Of a DNA stretch of 64,000 nucleotides, positions 1 through 8,022 are shown in pieces. The stretch covers positions 1 to 64,000 of the forward strand of contig JAABSC010000005.1 in NCBI GenBank assembly GCA_011390565.1, read 5' to 3'. Both the position numbers and the translations under genes were made by a program. The stretch's first letter is position 1. Each line of letters begins with the position of its first letter. This DNA is from Thioalkalivibrio paradoxus (lineage in GTDB: Bacteria > Pseudomonadota > Gammaproteobacteria > Ectothiorhodospirales > Ectothiorhodospiraceae). The notes beneath the pieces are model-generated. The model was not told the origin of the DNA. It saw only the letters and a list, made by a program, of their open reading frames with translations, and ran no database searches.

Positions 1-1
1 C

Positions 2-532
2 GACCGGCAGCCGGTGTTCAACGTGAGCCTGGCCGAGGCGCAGGCGTACCTGGCGTGGCTCTCGGAGGAGACCGGCCAGCGCTACCGGTTGCCGACCGAG
101 GCCGAGTGGGAGTTCGCCGCGCGGGCCGGCACGCGGAGCGCGTTCGCGTTCGGCGAGGCGATCGGTTGTCGGGACGTGCACTTCAACTCGCTGTTTCCCT
201 ACGCGGAGCGGCGCGAGCGGCGCAAGTGGTACATCCCGCTGTGCATCCCGACGCCACGGCCGCTCGACGTCGGCAGTTTCCAGCCGAATCTCTGGGGCCT
301 GTACGACATGCACGGGAACGTGCAGGAGTTCACGTCCAGCCCCTGGCGCGACAGCCACGTGGATCTGCCGCGCAACGGCGTGTACCGGCGCACCGGGGAC
401 GAGGAGTGGATGGTGGTGAAGGGCGGCTCCTGGTTCGACCCGGCCGTCGCCTGCCGCAGCGCCGCGCGGCGCCGCCGGCACGTCACCGAGATCGACACGA
501 ACCTCGGCTTCCGTGTTCTCCGCGAGCTTTGA
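2..532 (+). CDS. SUMF1/formylglycine-generating-enzyme-type protein, 3' part
   Basis: The reading frame is already open at the first bases of the window, so the gene is cut at its 5' end and only the last ~176 codons are here. The protein shows the C-terminal half of the FGE-sulfatase (SUMF1) fold: LPTEAEWEFAARAG near the front, then WGLYDMHGNVQEF, and a closing KGGSWFD...CRSAARRRR...NLGFRVL. These are the standard family landmarks. Members either convert a sulfatase cysteine to formylglycine or act as iron-dependent or substrate-binding modules of unrelated systems. The missing N-terminus could carry a kinase or other domain, so the exact role cannot be settled. The next gene is convergent, 39 bases away. 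Confidence 0.8.
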   Translation, partial: DRQPVFNVSLAEAQAYLAWLSEETGQRYRLPTEAEWEFAARAGTRSAFAFGEAIGCRDVHFNSLFPYAERRERRKWYIPLCIPTPRPLDVGSFQPNLWGLYDMHGNVQEFTSSPWRDSHVDLPRNGVYRRTGDEEWMVVKGGSWFDPAVACRSAARRRRHVTEIDTNLGFRVLREL

Positions 533-571
533 CGAAGTTCGCGAACATTCGAGGGCTACCGAACCGTTCGT

Positions 572-841
572 TCAACTGCGATAAACCCGGCTTCGATGCC
601 CGACCCGCAGGACGAGAACGACGAGCACGTCGTCACGCAGTTCGCAGATGAGCCGATAGTCTCCAACCCGGTAGCGCCACAGCTCCGTAAAAGGACCCTT
701 TAGCGCCTTTCCCACTAGACGGGGATTGTCCAGCGGCTCAACGCGCTGATGCAAGAATTGCACGATGCGCTTTGCTTCCGAGTGACCCAGCTTTTGCAGT
801 TGTTTGCGGGCGTCGCCCGACAGCTCAATCCGCCAGCCCAA
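572..841 (-). CDS. RelE/ParE-family toxin
   Basis: The 89-residue protein begins [17 protein letters not shown] and ends in the small beta-sheet typical of RelE toxins ([13 protein letters not shown], then [12 protein letters not shown]). RelE-like toxins are ribosome-dependent mRNA endonucleases; ParE-like relatives act on gyrase. I place the start at a TTG at 841 because the family begins at this point and the codon overlaps the end of the antitoxin gene by 17 bases, the usual arrangement. A longer frame runs upstream to 883, but that part lies wholly inside the antitoxin. The neutralising partner is the RHH gene just upstream. The family is clear; the cellular target is not shown by the sequence. 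Confidence 0.85.
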   Translation of the reverse strand: MGWRIELSGDARKQLQKLGHSEAKRIVQFLHQRVEPLDNPRLVGKALKGPFTELWRYRVGDYRLICELRDDVLVVLVLRVGHRSRVYRS

Positions 842-1058
842 GCTCGCGCTCCACCTCGTCGAGTGGGTAGGTACGTTCTTCACCGCGCTTCAGCCGTTCG
901 AGGGCCTGCTCGGCGAGGTAGAGATCTTCGAGATCGTCGATATGCTCTTCGATGGCCTCGCGGATGTAGTACGACGCGGTGCGTCCTGTCCGTTTGGCCA
1001 GAATCATCAGGCGCTCGTTGAGTTCGTCCGGCAGTCGGACTGCGGTTTGCTTGCTCAT
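825..1058 (-). CDS. Ribbon-helix-helix antitoxin (RelB/CopG type)
   Basis: This is a 77-residue protein. The N-terminal ~45 residues form an RHH DNA-binding unit ([15 protein letters not shown], then [16 protein letters not shown]). The acidic, helical C-terminus ([19 protein letters not shown]) would wrap the toxin. It precedes and overlaps the RelE-type toxin gene, so the two are translationally coupled. Antitoxins of this kind bind their own promoter and are degraded under stress. A perfect 12-base palindrome lies 15-26 bases upstream of the start and is the likely operator. Confidence 0.88.
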   Translation of the reverse strand: MSKQTAVRLPDELNERLMILAKRTGRTASYYIREAIEEHIDDLEDLYLAEQALERLKRGEERTYPLDEVERELGLAD

Positions 1059-1072
1059 GGCTCACCCAGTGG

Positions 1073-1084
1073 TTGACATGTCAA
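1073..1084. promoter_or_regulatory. Palindromic operator of the toxin-antitoxin operon
   Basis: TTGACATGTCAA is a perfect 12-base palindrome. It lies 14 bases before the antitoxin ATG (minus strand, 1058) in the otherwise gene-free stretch that separates the antitoxin from the plus-strand nuclease gene. Its TTGACA half could also serve as a -35 box. RHH antitoxins bind short palindromes of this kind to autoregulate. Binding itself is inferred. Confidence 0.6.
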
Positions 1085-1225
1085 ACATAGCGTTGATCCC
1101 CCGGCTTTGCAAGGCGGGAATTGTTCGGGCGCTGGATCCCCCTTCACGGCTTTAATGGCCGGGTGACAGCCCACGCCATGATGGTTAGCATTGGCTTTCC
1201 CGCCACGGACGGAGGGCCCCAGTGC

Positions 1226-2116
1226 ATGACGCACGACCAGAACTTCAAGAACCTCATTCTCGATTACCCGCGCCAGGCGATCGCGCTGTTCGCAGCCAGC
1301 GAGGCGCAGGCCATCGATGCCGATGCCCGGGTGACCCCGGTGCGCCAGGAGCAGCTGCAGGAACGGCTCGGCGAGCGCTTCCGCGAACTCGACATCCCGC
1401 TCCTCGTGGAATGGCCCGACGGACGGCGCGAGGCGATCCTGTTTGTGATCGAGGAGGAGACCGAGCCGGCCCGGTTTTCCATCCATCGGCTCGCGCATTA
1501 CTGCCTGGATCTCGCGGAACTGCTGGACACGCGCCGGGTGGTGCCGGTGGTGGTGTTTCTGCACCGTGGTGACTTTGCAGAGACGTTATCTCTGGGCGGT
1601 GACGCCACGACTTACCTCGATTTCCACTTCCTGGCCTATGCGCTCTCCCGCATCCCTGCCCGGGAGCACTTCGATAGTCCCAATCTGGTGGCCCGATTGA
1701 ACCTGCCGAACATGGCCTACGCCTCGGAGGATAAGCTCGACGTCTACGCGCATGCGATGCGCGGCCTGACCACGCTGGAGCCCGATCCGGAGCGGCGGAT
1801 CAAGTACCTCGACTTTATCGACATCTACGCGGCGCTGGACGAGAATGAACGCATTGTCTACCGCCAGCGGTATCCCGAGGAGGTGGCTGAAATGACACGG
1901 TTCGCAGAGCGTTTTATCGAGAAAGGCCGGCAAGAGGGCCGCGAGGAAGGCATTGGACAGGGCGAAGCACGCGTGCTGCTGCGCCAGCTCACGCTGAAGT
2001 TCGGGCCAGTGCCGGAATCGGTACGTTTGCGGCTGGACTCTGCCGACGCCGACACGCTGCTACGCTGGTCCGAGCAGGTGCTGAGCGCGGGGACGCTCGA
2101 CGAGGTGTTGCAGTAG
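1226..2116 (+). CDS. Rpn-family (PD-(D/E)XK-like) nuclease with DUF4351 tail
   Basis: The 296-residue protein opens THDQNFKNLILDYPRQAI, the usual beginning of Rpn/YhgA-like recombination-promoting nucleases. This decides the start at 1226 rather than the longer frame from 1121. The centre has the family landmarks DIPLLVEWPDGRREAI, FVIEEETEPARFSI and RLAHYCLDLAELL, which hold the acidic nuclease residues. The C-terminus is EKGRQEGREEGIGQGEA followed by LLRQLTLKFGPVPESV, the DUF4351 segment common in this family. Rpn proteins are DNA endonucleases, often scattered as accessory genes. The gene is alone on its strand here, next to a toxin-antitoxin pair. Confidence 0.8.
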   Translation: MTHDQNFKNLILDYPRQAIALFAASEAQAIDADARVTPVRQEQLQERLGERFRELDIPLLVEWPDGRREAILFVIEEETEPARFSIHRLAHYCLDLAELLDTRRVVPVVVFLHRGDFAETLSLGGDATTYLDFHFLAYALSRIPAREHFDSPNLVARLNLPNMAYASEDKLDVYAHAMRGLTTLEPDPERRIKYLDFIDIYAALDENERIVYRQRYPEEVAEMTRFAERFIEKGRQEGREEGIGQGEARVLLRQLTLKFGPVPESVRLRLDSADADTLLRWSEQVLSAGTLDEVLQ

Positions 2117-2174
2117 CCGCCGCGCAATCCGCCATCAGCGAGAAGCGGGGTATCGAGAGGTCGCGGGATCGCGG

Positions 2175-2687
2175 CTACAGCCACCCGGCCAGCCATAGCC
2201 TGAAGCGCAGCTCCAGCGGCGGCGCGTAGCCCTGCTTGCGGAAGACGATCTGGCCGGCAGGGTCGATGATGAAGGTGCTGGGGACGACACGCACGCCGAA
2301 GCGTGCGGCGAGTTGCCCGTCGGGATCGAGGACCACGTCCAGTTCGCGCTCCCGCTCGTTGAGGTGGGCCTCGACGCTGTCCGCGCTTCCCGATTGCATC
2401 GCGACGGTCAAAACCGGGTGGCTTTCGCTCACGCGAACGATCTCGCCTTCCTCCAGCCGACAGATCGGGCACCAGGTGGCCCAGAAGTGGAGCAGCATGG
2501 GCCGGTCGGCGTAGTCGGCCAGCGCGACCGGGCTGCCATCCAGGAGATAGGCCTCGAACTCCGGCGCCGGTCCCTCGGCGAGATCGCGCGCGATCCAGGC
2601 GCGGATGACCAGCACCAGGGCGACAATGATGAGGATTTCGAGTGGCCAGCGCCACCAGCACCGCCGTGTGCGCGCCTCCGTGCTCAT
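2175..2687 (-). CDS. Membrane-anchored thioredoxin-like protein (TlpA/ScsD type)
   Basis: The protein has 170 residues. A basic N-terminus is followed by one hydrophobic segment (about residues 15-30, LEILIIVALVLVI), then a periplasmic thioredoxin fold with the redox motif WCPIC (HFWATWCPICRLEEGEI) and the cis-proline segment VVPSTFIIDPAGQI. Members of this family reduce or isomerise disulfides, or assist cytochrome c maturation or copper resistance, in the periplasm. The start codon overlaps the stop of the upstream LRV-repeat gene (ATGA), so the two are probably co-translated. The substrate cannot be told from the sequence. Confidence 0.82.
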   Translation of the reverse strand: MSTEARTRRCWWRWPLEILIIVALVLVIRAWIARDLAEGPAPEFEAYLLDGSPVALADYADRPMLLHFWATWCPICRLEEGEIVRVSESHPVLTVAMQSGSADSVEAHLNERERELDVVLDPDGQLAARFGVRVVPSTFIIDPAGQIVFRKQGYAPPLELRFRLWLAGWL

Positions 2688-3115
2688 CGCAGCATCTCGG
2701 CCTGGCCCGGGCGGCAGCGGGTACCGCGCTGCTTCGGGCCCTTGCGCGCGGCGATGCGTACGAGATCGTCGCTGTCCCGCAGCAGCCGCTGTCGCTGTTC
2801 CTCGGTCAGCAGCGGGTTGCGGGCGACGAAGTAGCGCAGGTTGGGATCGGCATCGCGGACGCAGGCCTCGACCTGTTCCGCGGTGAGATCGGCGCGCTTG
2901 GCGCAGTTCAGGCGCACCGTCTGGTTCGGGTCACTGAGCAGGAGCGCGATTTCTTCCGGGGTGAGGTCCATGCGGCGGGAGAAATACGCCTTCACCTGCG
3001 CGTGCTGGTCGCGCACGAGCAGCGGGCGCCAGTTCGGGTCCAGATCCGCCGATAGCGCGAGGTCCATTCGCTCATCGAAGGTCATCGCCCGGTATCGCTC
3101 AGGGTATTCGGCCAT
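2684..3115 (-). CDS. LRV (leucine-rich variant) repeat protein
   Basis: This is a 143-residue cytosolic protein made of short helical repeats, each with the pattern LTxEQ/LTPEE then DP(N)xxVRxxxAxRxxL: ARRMDLTPEEIALLLSDPNQ, then AKRADLTAEQVEACVRDADP, then ARNPLLTEEQRQRLLRDSDD. This fits the LRV family, known from Azotobacter, where the repeat can be coupled to an N-terminal 4Fe-4S cluster. No cysteine-cluster domain is seen here. I start at 3115 (MAEYPERY) because upstream codons are low-complexity and repeat-derived. It overlaps the exported thioredoxin by the ATGA junction. Function is unknown. Confidence 0.65.
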   Translation of the reverse strand: MAEYPERYRAMTFDERMDLALSADLDPNWRPLLVRDQHAQVKAYFSRRMDLTPEEIALLLSDPNQTVRLNCAKRADLTAEQVEACVRDADPNLRYFVARNPLLTEEQRQRLLRDSDDLVRIAARKGPKQRGTRCRPGQAEMLR

Positions 3116-3241
3116 TTGCGGGCCTTGCGGTTGCTGTAATTCAGAGTGTGCCGGGACGGTGGCTCGGGGGCAAATGCGTGGCGGTGGCTGTGCCGGGGGC
3201 TGAGTGTAGGCTTTTAGCGGGCCTCCCTGTGTCGATCCGGA

Positions 3242-3460
3242 TGTCATCCCGGACTTGATCCGGCGGTCATCCCGGACTTGATCCGGGATCCATGCGGGCT
3301 CAGTCGGAGCCGCGTGCACAGGTGTCCGACCTGGCGCTGATGGATCCCGGATAGGCCTTCGGCCTTCCGGGATGACGATACTTAGCTGGGCCTTCCAGGA
3401 TGACGAAAGTTAGCTGGGCCTTCCGGGATGACGAAATGTAGTGGGGTTTTCTGGGACGAC
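3242..3460. repeat. Cluster of short inverted and tandem repeats
   Basis: Two direct copies of GTCATCCCGGACTTGATCCG sit at 3243 and 3266. The second continues into GGGATCCATG, and an inverted counterpart lies at 3338-3378 (ATGGATCCCGG ... CCGGGATGACG), so the RNA could form a large hairpin. From 3361 there are three tandem 28-base units, each starting GGCCTTCC(G/A)GGATGACGA (3361, 3389, 3417), then a decayed fourth. All share the core TCCGGGATGAC. This looks like a mobile intergenic repeat (REP/MITE-like) that has expanded in the nadA upstream region. No coding gene is seen between 3116 and 3605. Confidence 0.75.
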
Positions 3461-3605
3461 CGGGTCCGCCTCCGGGTCCTGGGGATGACCCGAGGGTGGT
3501 GGGAACGCGCCTCCGGGCCTCCGGTCATAGTATTATGAAATTGTGATGACAGCGGTGGGTCCGTTCCCTCCAACAGGGGCGGCGGCCGGCAAGGGGATGT
3601 CGACG

Positions 3606-4679
3606 ATGGTAACGGCAACGGCATTGGCGGAAGACCGGTATTTCGTCCCGCGGACCGCGGCGATTACGGCTGCGCAGCCGGTGCTCGATGCGGCCGAACA
3701 TGCCGCACTCGTTGCCCGCATCAAGACGCTGCTGAAGGAACGCGACGCGGTGCTGGTTGCGCATTACTACGTCGATGAATCGCTGCAGCGTATTGCCGAG
3801 GAGACCGGCGGCTTCATCTCGGATTCCCTGGAAATGGCCCGCTACGGCAAGGAGCATCCGGCGAGCACGCTGGTAGTGGCGGGCGTGCGGTTCATGGGGG
3901 AGACGGCGAAGATCCTGAGTCCCGAGAAGCGCGTGCTGATGCCGACGCTCGAGGCCGAGTGTTCGCTCGACCTCGGCTGCCCCGCCGACGCCTTTCGGGC
4001 GTTCTGCGAGGCGCATCCCGATCACGTGGTCGTCGTCTACTCCAACACCTCGGTCGAGGTGAAGGCGCTGGCCGACTACGTGGTGACCTCGAGCATCGCG
4101 GTGCCACTGGTCGAGTGGCTGCGCGACCAGGGCCGGAAGATCCTCTGGGCACCGGACCGGCACCTCGGCGACTACATCCGCCGCGAGACCGGTGCCGACA
4201 TGCTGCTCTGGGACGGTGCCTGCGTGGTACACGACGAGTTCCGTTCCCGCGAACTGGAGAAACTGCGCAAGGACCACCCGTTGGCGGCGGTGCTTGTGCA
4301 CCCGGAATCGCCGCGCGACGTGATCCTGCAAGCGGATGTTGTCGGTTCCACGAGCCAGTTGATCGCCGCGGTGCAGAACCGGCCGGAGTCCGAGTTCATC
4401 GTCGCGACCGACAACCGCATCTTCTACAAGATGCAGCAGGCTGCGCCGGACAAGCGCCTGATCGAGGCGCCGACCGGCGGCCACAGCGCCACGTGCCGGA
4501 GTTGCGCGCATTGCCCCTGGATGGCGATGAACGACCTGACCAGTCTCGCCGAGACACTCGAGCACGGCAGCAACGAAATCTTCATCGATGAGGACGCGCG
4601 GCTGAAGGCGCTGGTGGCCACGCAGCGCATGCTCGATTTCGCGGCGGAACACCGTCGGCGCGTCGTCGGAGACGCTTGA
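3606..4679 (+). CDS. nadA: Quinolinate synthase A
   Basis: NadA condenses iminoaspartate with dihydroxyacetone phosphate to quinolinate in de novo NAD synthesis, using a 4Fe-4S cluster. The protein (~357 residues) shows the family blocks [38 protein letters not shown] and [19 protein letters not shown]. Candidate cluster cysteines are near residue 119 ([10 protein letters not shown]), residue 206 ([10 protein letters not shown]) and in CRSCAHC near 297-303. I prefer ATG 3606 because AAGGGG ends nine bases upstream; ATG 3597 and a GTG at 3543 are alternatives. Its upstream region is crowded by the repeat cluster. A small phosphatase-like gene follows directly. Confidence 0.96.
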   Translation: MVTATALAEDRYFVPRTAAITAAQPVLDAAEHAALVARIKTLLKERDAVLVAHYYVDESLQRIAEETGGFISDSLEMARYGKEHPASTLVVAGVRFMGETAKILSPEKRVLMPTLEAECSLDLGCPADAFRAFCEAHPDHVVVVYSNTSVEVKALADYVVTSSIAVPLVEWLRDQGRKILWAPDRHLGDYIRRETGADMLLWDGACVVHDEFRSRELEKLRKDHPLAAVLVHPESPRDVILQADVVGSTSQLIAAVQNRPESEFIVATDNRIFYKMQQAAPDKRLIEAPTGGHSATCRSCAHCPWMAMNDLTSLAETLEHGSNEIFIDEDARLKALVATQRMLDFAAEHRRRVVGDA

Positions 4680-4711
4680 CCGCGCCGCGTTCGCCCGGTC
4701 CTGCCCCGAAC

Positions 4712-5059
4712 ATGTACAAGCGACCCGCCCGCCTTCTGGTGGCAGCCCGCACCGACGACGGCCGTGCCGATACGGTCGCCCGGCTGGCGCGCAAGCACGA
4801 TCTCGCACAGTGGGTGGAGATCCGCACGGCAGCCTCGATGGAACACCTGCACTGGGACGATCTCGAGTGGGCCGATCTGCTCGTGGCCGTGGACGGGGAG
4901 GCCGCGGGCGCGGTGCCGGTGCAACGCCCGGAAACCTGCCGCGTGAAGCGCTGGCACCTGCCCGAGGCGGGTTCGGCAAGCCTGGAAGTGGCGGTGGCCT
5001 CTGCGCTCAGCTGCATGGCCGGCGGCATGCGCATGCTCGCACGCGCCGACGAGCGCTAG
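4712..5059 (+). CDS. Small protein resembling the low-molecular-weight phosphatase fold
   Basis: This is a 115-residue protein beginning YKRPARLLVAARTDDGRADT. The order of a first beta-strand (LLVAAR), a later WADLLVAVDGE strand and a KRWHLPEAGS segment resembles LMW protein tyrosine phosphatases and arsenate reductases. However, the catalytic C-x5-R loop after strand one is absent (AARTDDGRADT instead), so phosphatase activity is unlikely. It starts 32 bases after nadA on the same strand and is probably co-transcribed. The fold assignment is my reading of short motifs and should be treated as tentative. It could equally be an unrelated conserved hypothetical. Confidence 0.45.
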   Translation: MYKRPARLLVAARTDDGRADTVARLARKHDLAQWVEIRTAASMEHLHWDDLEWADLLVAVDGEAAGAVPVQRPETCRVKRWHLPEAGSASLEVAVASALSCMAGGMRMLARADER

Positions 5060-5071
5060 CCGAAACCGGCT

Positions 5072-5824
5072 TCAGTCCCTGCGGTGAAGCTTCTCGGCGA
5101 GTTCAAGCCAGAGTTGCTCGAACGCAGCGGCGGCCCGCACCCGCGGCTGCGATGCCCCCAATGGCGCCCGGTGGCGGCCCATGGCTTCCACGGCGGCGGC
5201 GTAGGGAATCGGTGTGCTGAGCATGTTCGGGATGCGTTCGCGCAGCTCCACCCCGGCCTCGCGGTGCTGCTTGCGCCGGTTGTCGACCATGGACAGGAAC
5301 GGGTAGAGCTTCACGCCGCGGATCTTTTCCCCTTCCAGGAACGCGACCATCTGCTCGTAGCTGCGGATCGACAGCTGCGACGGAATGATGGGCACGGCGA
5401 TCACGTCGGCGGCGTGGAACAGGTTTTCGGTGACGGTCGAGAAGCTCGGCGGGCAGTCCAGCACGACCAGGTCGTACTCGGTGCCGAACTCCTTCAGCAG
5501 CCGGCGCACCTGGTAGGCCGGGTGCTCGGTCTTGCGCAGGTATTGGTCCAGGTGACGGTTGTCGAAGTCGGCGGGCAGGCAGGTCAGTCGCGGCCACGCG
5601 GTGGCGTGCACCGAGTCGATCCAGTCGCGTTTGCCGCGGGCCAGTTTCTTCACGCTGTCCTGGACGCCGGGATCCAGCCCGAGATACCAGGTGGCGGCGG
5701 CCTGGGGATCCAGGTCCCACAGCAGCGTCTTGCGCCCGTACTGGGCGGCTAGAAAGGCAAGGTTGACCGCAGCGGCTGTCTTCCCGACTCCGCCCTTGAG
5801 GTTGTACAGCGCAATGGTTTTCAC
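5072..5824 (-). CDS. ParA/MinD-family partition-type ATPase
   Basis: The 250-residue protein has a deviant Walker A motif at residues 10-16 (KGGVGKT), the switch/Walker A' segment LLWDLDPQAAAT, and Walker B LVVLDCPPS. Later IIPSQLSIRSYEQM and MVDNRRKQHRE match ParA-family ATPases that dimerise on ATP and position cargo. No ParB-like gene or parS site is seen nearby, and the true chromosomal parAB usually sits beside gidAB. This is therefore likely an orphan ParA that positions some other complex. It is convergent with the nadA pair, 12 bases apart. Confidence 0.88.
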   Translation of the reverse strand: MKTIALYNLKGGVGKTAAAVNLAFLAAQYGRKTLLWDLDPQAAATWYLGLDPGVQDSVKKLARGKRDWIDSVHATAWPRLTCLPADFDNRHLDQYLRKTEHPAYQVRRLLKEFGTEYDLVVLDCPPSFSTVTENLFHAADVIAVPIIPSQLSIRSYEQMVAFLEGEKIRGVKLYPFLSMVDNRRKQHREAGVELRERIPNMLSTPIPYAAAVEAMGRHRAPLGASQPRVRAAAAFEQLWLELAEKLHRRD

Positions 5825-5960
5825 AGCGTTTGGCCGGTTTCGGTTTCTGTGCAGCGGCGGCGCCGCCAGGGCGGCTGCTGCCTGATTGTAACGCCTGCGC
5901 GCAGGGGCCGCATGCCGGCTCCGTGTCGCGCGTGGCTCGTGGCCCGTGCCTCCTCTGGGA

Positions 5961-6482
5961 TCACGGGCTGGGTGGCGCGCCGCTGTGCAGTTCCGCGACG
6001 TGGTCTTCGTACAATGACCAGACGCAGGGTGCGATGGCGCCGCGGCTGCCGGGGTAGGTCAGCCGGTCGGGGTTCAGTTGGCGCAGTTCCTCGGTCTCGG
6101 TGTTGCAGAGCGTTCCATGCACCGCGTGGAAGATCAGAACCTGGGTGCCGCGTCCCGCGATGGGCAGCAGCGCGCCGATGATGCCGGTGTCGTTCAGGCC
6201 CGGGCTGCTGCGCGCATCGCCTTCTTCCCAGGGCGGGCGAATCAGCGTGCCCAGCAACTCCTGGTAGATTTCTGCGCAGGCGTAGCAGACCTCGGTGGCC
6301 CGGAGTCCCTGGACCTTCGTCAGCGCCGCATGGATTTCCGGGGACTGCAACACCATGTTGCGCTCGGTCAGGCGTACCCGGTTACGGAGTCCGTTCGGGA
6401 GCAGGCGCGGGACGGCTTCGCGACAGGATGGGCACACCCATGGGGCGATTTTCGGGCCCGGGAGAACGTTTCCGGTGGGCAT
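5961..6482 (-). CDS. Conserved hypothetical protein with two CxxC pairs
   Basis: The protein is ~173 residues from the ATG at 6482. It opens with a likely zinc-binding element: WVCPSCREAVP near residue 14 and VCYACAEIYQELL further on. The rest (GIIGALLPIAGRGTQVLIF and a conserved C-terminal stretch) matches nothing I recognise. A longer frame continues upstream to 6980, but that part is antisense to the thioredoxin-family gene and has the arginine-rich look of a shadow. It lies 59 bases downstream of that gene on the same strand, so they may be co-transcribed. Confidence 0.55.
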   Translation of the reverse strand: MPTGNVLPGPKIAPWVCPSCREAVPRLLPNGLRNRVRLTERNMVLQSPEIHAALTKVQGLRATEVCYACAEIYQELLGTLIRPPWEEGDARSSPGLNDTGIIGALLPIAGRGTQVLIFHAVHGTLCNTETEELRQLNPDRLTYPGSRGAIAPCVWSLYEDHVAELHSGAPPSP

Positions 6483-6541
6483 GGCGCGTTGGCCTGGGTG
6501 AGGCGTGGCCGACCGGGAAGTCCCGGTCCGGCCCGGATCCA

Positions 6542-7123
6542 TCAGCCGAAGTAGGCGGGTTCGTTGCCTGGCCGCCACTTGATGTTGCAGCCGAGGCTGG
6601 CCTTTTGATCGGCTGGGATCGATTGCCCGGCGAGCAGCGCATCGGTCGCTGCACGCAGATCCTCGCCGGTGACCGGAACGTCGTTGCCGGGGCGCGAGCC
6701 GTCGAACTGGCCGCGATAGACCAGCTTGCGGTCCGCGTCGAACAGGTACAGGTCCGGGGTGCAGGCGGCCTGGTATTCCTTGGCAACGGACTGGTCTTCG
6801 TCCAGGCAGTAGGGGAAGGCGTAGCCGAAGCGGCGCGCGTCGTCGCGCATCGCGTCGGGGCCGTCTTCCGGATGTGCAGCGATGTCGTTGGAGTTGATCG
6901 CGATCACCGCAATGCCCTTCTCGGTGTATTCCCGCCCGTAGCGGGCCAACTCGTGGCGGATCAACTGGACGAACGGGCAATGGTTGCAGATGAATGCGAT
7001 CATGAAGCCCTTGGCATCCGGGAAGTCATCCAGGCCGATGGTCTTGCCGGATACGACATCGGGCAGCTCAAAGTTCGGGGCCTCGGTGCCGAGATCGATC
7101 ATCTGGGAAGGGGTGCGCGCCAT
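6542..7123 (-). CDS. Thioredoxin-like redoxin (AhpC/TSA superfamily)
   Basis: The 193-residue cytosolic protein begins PSQMIDLGTEAPNFELPDVV, typical of AhpC/TSA-type redoxins. It carries a CxxC active site in FICNHCPFVQLI, the segment GIAVIAINSNDIAAHPEDGP and the cis-proline stretch TPDLYLFDADRKLVYRG. The family is commonly annotated as thioredoxin-family peroxiredoxin-like proteins; substrates are uncertain. AGGAG lies just ahead of ATG 7123, which supports this start over an upstream codon. The gene is divergent from the ferredoxin-NADP reductase gene 155 bases away, so the two may share a regulatory region. Confidence 0.85.
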   Translation of the reverse strand: MARTPSQMIDLGTEAPNFELPDVVSGKTIGLDDFPDAKGFMIAFICNHCPFVQLIRHELARYGREYTEKGIAVIAINSNDIAAHPEDGPDAMRDDARRFGYAFPYCLDEDQSVAKEYQAACTPDLYLFDADRKLVYRGQFDGSRPGNDVPVTGEDLRAATDALLAGQSIPADQKASLGCNIKWRPGNEPAYFG

Positions 7124-7278
7124 GAATGCTCCTCGGGTCGATGTTCGGGGATGGCCGATTATACGGGCAGCCGCGTACCGGGGCCCGGTCACCACCGAAA
7201 AACGCGGTCAATCGGTGGGGAAGCCTTGAAAGCGCCCGATACTGCGGTCATGGTTAAGGTTTTCAGGAGCTGGAAGCG

Positions 7279-8022
7279 TTGACGGGCTGGGTACAGGGAG
7301 AGGTGCGTGAGATCCGGCGCTGGACCGAGCGCCTGTTCAGCCTGAGGATCGACGCGGAAGTCGAGCCGTTCCGGGCGGGGCAGTACAACCGGTTGCGCCT
7401 GTGGATCGACGGCGAATGGGTGGCGCGCCCGTATTCCTACGTCAATGCCCCCGACGTGCGGCCGCTGGAGTTCTACCTGGTCACCGTTCCTGGCGGTCCG
7501 CTGACGAACCGGTTGGTGCAACTGAATCCCGGCGATTGCGTCGAGCTGATGCCGCGCGCCAGTGGGCTATTCACCCTTGATCACGTACCCGAGGCGCGGG
7601 ATCTCTGGCTCGTCTCGACCGGGACCGGGCTTGGACCGTTCCTGTCGATCCTGCGTTCGCAGGCGTGCTGGCAGCGTTTCGAGCAGGTGCGGCTGGTGCA
7701 CGGAGTGCGCCACGCGACCGATCTGAATTACCGGGACACCCTTTTGGAACTGGCCCGGGAGCACGCCGGCCGCTTCCGCTACCTGCCCATCGTGAGTCGC
7801 GAGGAAACCCCGGACGCGCTCCAGGGGCGGATCACCGAGGCGCTCGTCGACGGGCGTCTCGAACGTGCCGCAGGGAGGGAAATCGCCGCGGAGTCCACGC
7901 AGGTCATGCTCTGTGGAAATCCGGAGATGGTCCGTGACAGCCAGGCGCTGTTGCGCGCGCGCGGTCTGGAGCGCTGCCGGCGGGGGCACGCCGGGCAGAT
8001 CACGGTGGAAAACTACTGGTGA
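7279..8022 (+). CDS. fpr: Ferredoxin-NADP reductase
   Basis: This FAD enzyme moves electrons between NADPH and ferredoxin or flavodoxin. The protein has 247 residues. It shows the FAD-binding RPYSYVNAP near residue 55, the NADP-binding STGTGLGPFLSIL, MLCGNPEMV, and the C-terminal VENYW whose aromatic end stacks on the flavin in this family. The start is a TTG at 7279, supported by AGGAG nine bases upstream; no better ATG exists in frame. Its last ten bases overlap the 3' end of the convergent hydrolase gene. Confidence 0.92.
   Translation: MTGWVQGEVREIRRWTERLFSLRIDAEVEPFRAGQYNRLRLWIDGEWVARPYSYVNAPDVRPLEFYLVTVPGGPLTNRLVQLNPGDCVELMPRASGLFTLDHVPEARDLWLVSTGTGLGPFLSILRSQACWQRFEQVRLVHGVRHATDLNYRDTLLELAREHAGRFRYLPIVSREETPDALQGRITEALVDGRLERAAGREIAAESTQVMLCGNPEMVRDSQALLRARGLERCRRGHAGQITVENYW

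Noticed and set aside
1121..1225. Longer start for the Rpn nuclease
   Set aside because: The family begins at THDQNFKNL, so the 35 added codons are not supported.
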